The notes under the pieces were generated by a model that saw nothing but the letters and a program-made list of their open reading frames with translations, was not told the origin of the DNA and searched no databases. A DNA stretch of 64,000 bases, from positions 186,001 through 250,000 of the forward strand of contig NZ_JAMPKY010000008.1 in assembly GCF_039962255.1 (NCBI RefSeq), given 5' to 3'. A program made the position numbers and the translations under genes. This stretch comes from Leptolyngbya subtilissima AS-A7. Lineage in GTDB: Bacteria > Cyanobacteriota > Cyanobacteriia > Phormidesmidales > Phormidesmidaceae. How positions within the stretch are numbered: position 1 is the stretch's first letter; each line of letters starts with the position of its first letter. Shown piece by piece: positions 60,941 to 64,000 of the stretch.

Positions 60941-62695
60941 CTAAGCCTCTACAGGCTCTAGCGGTTTAGCCTGCTGCTGCTCAACCCGGCGGGGTTGACC
61001 CCAAATCACGGTTTCGTGTTTGTAGATCACCATGCCGGGGCGCGCTCCCTTGGGCTTGTAGACGTGGCGGGGCTGGGTGTAAATCACCGGCACTTGGTCG
61101 GCCTGACGGGCGCGGCTAAAGTAGGCGGCTAAGTCGGCCACGTAGGCCAGGTCGCGATCGCTCGGCACATCCCCCGCCCCCAGCCGCAGCAGCACGTGGC
61201 TACCAGGAATTTCCTGGGTGTGAAACCAGAGGTCGTAGTCGGTAGCCACTGTAGAAATCAGCAGATCGTTTTGGCGGTTGTTGCGGCCCACTAGCACCGG
61301 CAAACCATCGGGGGTCTGTAGGCGACGGAAGCCTTCATCATTGGCCTTGCGATCAGTGGGGCGATAGTCGGGCGAGGCCATATAGCCCTGCTGAATCAGC
61401 TCGTTGCGGATATCGACCAGCGCCTCCAGATCCGCCGGTTCGTCGTAGGTAGGGATCTGGGTCAGGGCCGCCTCTACCTGCTCTAGGTAGGCCAGTTCGC
61501 CCTGCACCTCGGCCAGCAGTGGGGCAACCGCATCCTTCGCTCGCTTCAGTTTTTGGTGCTGTTTATAGAGGCGCTGGGCCTGCTGAATCGCCGTTTTATC
61601 GGGGTCGATGGCGAGGGTGACGGGTTCTCCGGTGTCAAAATCCTCCACCGTGAGCTGGGTGAGACCGGGCTGCCACTGGTGGCCGTAGGTCATCAGCAGA
61701 TCGGCCTGCTGGCGGTACTGGTCGGCCTGGGCCGACTGATCGAGGCGCTGCTCAAAGGTGTTGGCCTTGAGCCGCAGCTTGTCGAGCACGCCCTTGAGCC
61801 GCTGCTGAATCTGGTTTTTGAGGCGATCGAACTGCTGTAGGGCAATCTCGCGGCCATAGTACTTATCCAGCAGCTGATGCACATCCGCCACCGGAGCCAC
61901 CCCTTCCCAGTCGAGCACGGTGTAGCCGCCCTCGGCCCAGCCAGGATAAAACTCGCCCTTCTCAAGACAGACCAGCCAGCGCTGCCAGGCCTCAAACAGC
62001 CGATCCCAGTCACTTTGAGTCAGGCTTTCGGCGACTTGGTCAGGGGTTAAGCGGGCGGCAGAAAGGAGCGATCGCACCAGTGATGAACTCAGCCCCCCAT
62101 AGCTCTGCATCAACATCTCTTTGAGCGTAGTGGGCACTAGTGTCACCCGCTCCTGCCAGGAGGCTCGGGATTCCTTCAGGCTAGGCAGCGTATTCATGAT
62201 GGCTGGCGGCAGCACGTAGGTGTCGCCAGTTTGAATGGGCCGCACCCGCGACTGCTGATCGCTCACCTGGTGGGCAGCCGTAACAATCTGATTTTGGGCG
62301 TTGGCCAGAATGACATTGCTGTACTTGCCCATGATTTCGACGTACAGGTGCCACTGAGGCGGGTCGCCGGGGCGAGGGCCAAACTGCAAATCGATCGCCC
62401 GCTCCCAGGAGGCTACCGGAGCGATCGCCACCAGCGCCAGCTGGCTAATCTGGTGCTTCAACTGCTGGCTAAACGTAAACGTATCCTGCCCCTTGGGTGG
62501 CGCATCGCCCAGGTGCAGCCGCGCCGCCTGGGGATGCCATGAGATCGTCAGCCAACTGCGGCGATCGAGGGTTCTGAGCGCCAGCGCCAAGGTGGTCGTA
62601 TCAATCTGCACCACTGTCTCGCAGCGGGCAGGCACCCAGTCGGCCTCAAGGCTCTGGCACAGGGCCATCAGAGTAGTAAAGTCAACCGGCTGCAC
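60941..62695 (-). CDS. rqcH: NFACT family protein RqcH (Rqc2 homologue)
   Basis: A 584-aa ribosome quality-control factor that binds stalled 50S-peptidyl-tRNA and recruits tRNA for C-terminal tailing. The NFACT-N domain has WHLYVEIMGKYSNVILANAQ. HhH and coiled-coil regions follow, and the C-terminal NFACT-R domain has GLPVLVGRNNRQNDLLISTV and FHTQEIPGSHVLLRLGAGDV. The position matching the Asp-Arg pair of Bacillus RqcH reads Glu-Arg (ASWERAIDLQF). The start is taken as GTG at 62695, 8 bp after GGAGG; a longer frame to 62734 lacks support. Confidence 0.9.
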   Translation of the reverse strand: MQPVDFTTLMALCQSLEADWVPARCETVVQIDTTTLALALRTLDRRSWLTISWHPQAARLHLGDAPPKGQDTFTFSQQLKHQISQLALVAIAPVASWERAIDLQFGPRPGDPPQWHLYVEIMGKYSNVILANAQNQIVTAAHQVSDQQSRVRPIQTGDTYVLPPAIMNTLPSLKESRASWQERVTLVPTTLKEMLMQSYGGLSSSLVRSLLSAARLTPDQVAESLTQSDWDRLFEAWQRWLVCLEKGEFYPGWAEGGYTVLDWEGVAPVADVHQLLDKYYGREIALQQFDRLKNQIQQRLKGVLDKLRLKANTFEQRLDQSAQADQYRQQADLLMTYGHQWQPGLTQLTVEDFDTGEPVTLAIDPDKTAIQQAQRLYKQHQKLKRAKDAVAPLLAEVQGELAYLEQVEAALTQIPTYDEPADLEALVDIRNELIQQGYMASPDYRPTDRKANDEGFRRLQTPDGLPVLVGRNNRQNDLLISTVATDYDLWFHTQEIPGSHVLLRLGAGDVPSDRDLAYVADLAAYFSRARQADQVPVIYTQPRHVYKPKGARPGMVIYKHETVIWGQPRRVEQQQAKPLEPVEA

Positions 62696-63013
62696 AACAC
62701 AATCCTCCAGGCTGAGACAGGGTAAGCAGGGCACCCCAAGGCTAGGTTAGCCAGAGATACCCAAAAAAGGGCTAAGAAGACCCGATTGGGCTGCCTTTAG
62801 GTCGAGGGATGTAGCCCAAGGAACGAAAACGCCAAAAACCTAAAATTTCGCCGGATATTCACCCTCAGCACCAGACGGATTCGTTAGTATGGCAATAAGT
62901 CATCTGGGCTCAAATGTAGAGCATAGTGCCAAAAAGCCCCGGGTTTTCTGGCTTGTCGGGGGTTAACCCTGGCGTTAGCACCAGCACCTCCCGTTATCGC
63001 CCTTCTATATATT
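62696..63013. other. Intergenic region between divergent genes
   Basis: A 318-bp spacer between rqcH and remA, carrying the rqcH ribosome site (GGAGG) and presumably both promoters. No RNA gene or repeat family seen. Confidence 0.45.
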
Positions 63014-63277
63014 ATGGACATTAAGCTCATCAATATTGGCTTTGGCAATATCGTATCGGCCAATCGGGTAATTGCCATTGTTAGCCCCGAGTCTGCCCCC
63101 ATTAAGCGCATTATCTCTGATGCCCGCGAGCGAGGGCAGCTAGTCGACGCCACCTACGGTCGCCGCACCCGTGCCGTCATTATCACCGACTCAGGCCACA
63201 CCATTCTTTCCGCCATTCAGCCCGAAACCGTTGCCCACCGCTTCGTCAGCGGCAAAGATAGCGACGGCAAAGCGTAG
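63014..63277 (+). CDS. remA: DUF370/RemA-like regulator
   Basis: An 87-aa protein matching the DUF370/RemA family over its whole length: [59 protein letters not shown] and [13 protein letters not shown]. In Bacillus, RemA is a DNA-binding activator of biofilm matrix genes. In cyanobacteria the role is not well known. It stands alone, followed by a long low-complexity inverted repeat. Confidence 0.93.
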   Translation: MDIKLINIGFGNIVSANRVIAIVSPESAPIKRIISDARERGQLVDATYGRRTRAVIITDSGHTILSAIQPETVAHRFVSGKDSDGKA

Positions 63278-63293
63278 AGAGAGATGGGGAGTA

Positions 63294-63397
63294 GGGGAGT
63301 GATGGGGTAGGAAGTAGGGGAGCGAGGTTAGCGTACATAACGGCCATATAGAATCCTCTTTTGGCCCTTCCATCACTCCCCTACCCCATCACTCCCC
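63294..63397. repeat. Low-complexity 18-bp inverted repeat between remA and sufE
   Basis: GGGGAGTGATGGGGTAGG at 63294-63311 is the exact reverse complement of 63380-63397. Each side is made of TCACTCCCC/TACCCCA tandem units, which continue to about 63420. The stretch between (63312-63379) is AT-richer and could hold the sufE promoter. Confidence 0.7.
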
Positions 63398-63461
63398 CGC
63401 CTCCACCCCATCACTCCCACTTGATAGACTACTCAAGAAACGTCTCCCCACCCGCTGCGCC

Positions 63462-63908
63462 ATGCCCGCCGATCGCCCCGAGTCTATTGAGAAAATTGTG
63501 GCCCGCTTTCAGAAGGCCGCTGACCCTAAGCGTCGCTACGAGCAGCTGCTGTGGTTTGCCAAGAAACTCGACCCCCTGCCCGAGGAGTACAAAACGCCGG
63601 ACAACAAGGTGCCGGGCTGTGTCTCCCAGGTGTTCGTGGTGGCTGATTTAATTGATGGCAAAGTAGTCTATCAAGCCGACTCTGACGCTCAGATCACCAA
63701 AGGGCTGGTGGCGTTGCTGATCAAAGCTCTCAATGGTCTTACCCCCGACGAAATCGTCACCCTCACCCCCGACTTCATCAAAGACACTCAGCTCGATGTC
63801 AGCCTGACACCGTCGCGGGCCAACGGCTTCTACAACATCTTTAAGACCATGCAGCAAAAGGCTCGAGGACTGCACGATGGGGCGGCACCAGGGGCGCTGC
63901 TGAGCTAA
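63462..63908 (+). CDS. sufE: Sulfur acceptor protein SufE
   Basis: A 148-aa SufE that accepts persulfide sulfur from the cysteine desulfurase SufS and passes it to the SUF scaffold for Fe-S cluster assembly. The active cysteine is Cys53 in NKVPGCVSQVFV. Other family features are VARFQKAADPKRRYEQLLWF and the C-terminal SLTPSRANGFYNIFKTMQQK. The length is normal. No other suf genes are nearby. The leader is C/T-rich. Confidence 0.95.
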   Translation: MPADRPESIEKIVARFQKAADPKRRYEQLLWFAKKLDPLPEEYKTPDNKVPGCVSQVFVVADLIDGKVVYQADSDAQITKGLVALLIKALNGLTPDEIVTLTPDFIKDTQLDVSLTPSRANGFYNIFKTMQQKARGLHDGAAPGALLS

Positions 63909-64000
63909 ACTCAGCCCCGCTCTAACCAGGGCAAACGATCCACAACTCTGGCACTTCGTCAAACTTTGGTAAACTTTGGAATGCGATTCAGCCTCGGTTG
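63909..64000. other. Right edge of the window
   Basis: 92 bp after sufE. No gene start or clear terminator could be recognised. Confidence 0.4.

Overview
The window is a chromosomal segment of a phycobilisome-containing cyanobacterium. The evidence is a complete phycocyanin operon, a CpcS lyase, a membrane-type rod linker (CpcL), families known almost only from cyanobacteria (DUF3318, TIGR02652, a Ski2-like helicase, Npun_R2821-type glycosyltransferases) and many copies of the HIP1 octamer GCGATCGC. The fairly high GC content and gene content would fit a filamentous Leptolyngbya/Nodosilinea-like lineage, but the genus is an inference. No rRNA, tRNA or CRISPR array was seen.

Layout. 1-6.7 kb: two glycosyltransferases (the first cut by the window edge) of lower GC, a UbiD decarboxylase, a small exported protein, a double-DUF4333 lipoprotein, a lone ExbB/TolQ channel and a WcaI-like glycosyltransferase. 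7-17.7 kb: a CIA30 protein, DUF3318, Uma2, DusB, a response regulator-PAS-adenylate cyclase, a triple-repeat membrane protein, RecJ, SfsA and a WecG glycosyltransferase. 17.8-25.4 kb: the light-harvesting block. cpcB-cpcA-cpcC-cpcC-cpcD-cpcE-cpcF lies on the minus strand, with cpcS and cpcL on the plus strand upstream. It encodes the phycocyanin subunits, rod and cap linkers, bilin lyases for both subunits, and a linker that could attach rods to the thylakoid membrane.

25.5-45 kb holds mostly unrelated single genes: ZIP transporter, AvtA, RimM, a zinc peptidase, a periplasmic-binding/triple-DUF4912 protein, a DUF937 protein, an IS630 element whose insertion changed the 3' end of an acetyltransferase gene, TetR, TPR, gamma-carbonic-anhydrase-like, TIGR02652, VOC, an AAA ATPase with a degenerate Walker B, Dps, an orphan archaeal-type PheRS beta-like protein, an SPFH protein, glyoxalase I and a small outer-membrane-barrel candidate. 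45.6-64 kb: a Ski2-like helicase, then a glycan assembly/export cluster (two GT4, an ABC exporter with a histidine-kinase-like tail, GT10, SLATT and two tandem GT-A enzymes), then endonuclease V, a DUF255 protein, MidA, RqcH, RemA and SufE.

Spacers carry strong hairpin terminators, dispersed palindromes, and C/T-rich leaders placed directly before start codons that lack a Shine-Dalgarno sequence. The best leads for new biology are the solitary archaeal-type PheT-like protein, the ABC exporter with the His-less kinase-like tail, the SLATT gene inside the glycan cluster and the triple-DUF4912 receptor-like protein. No wholly new multi-gene system could be proved by reading alone.
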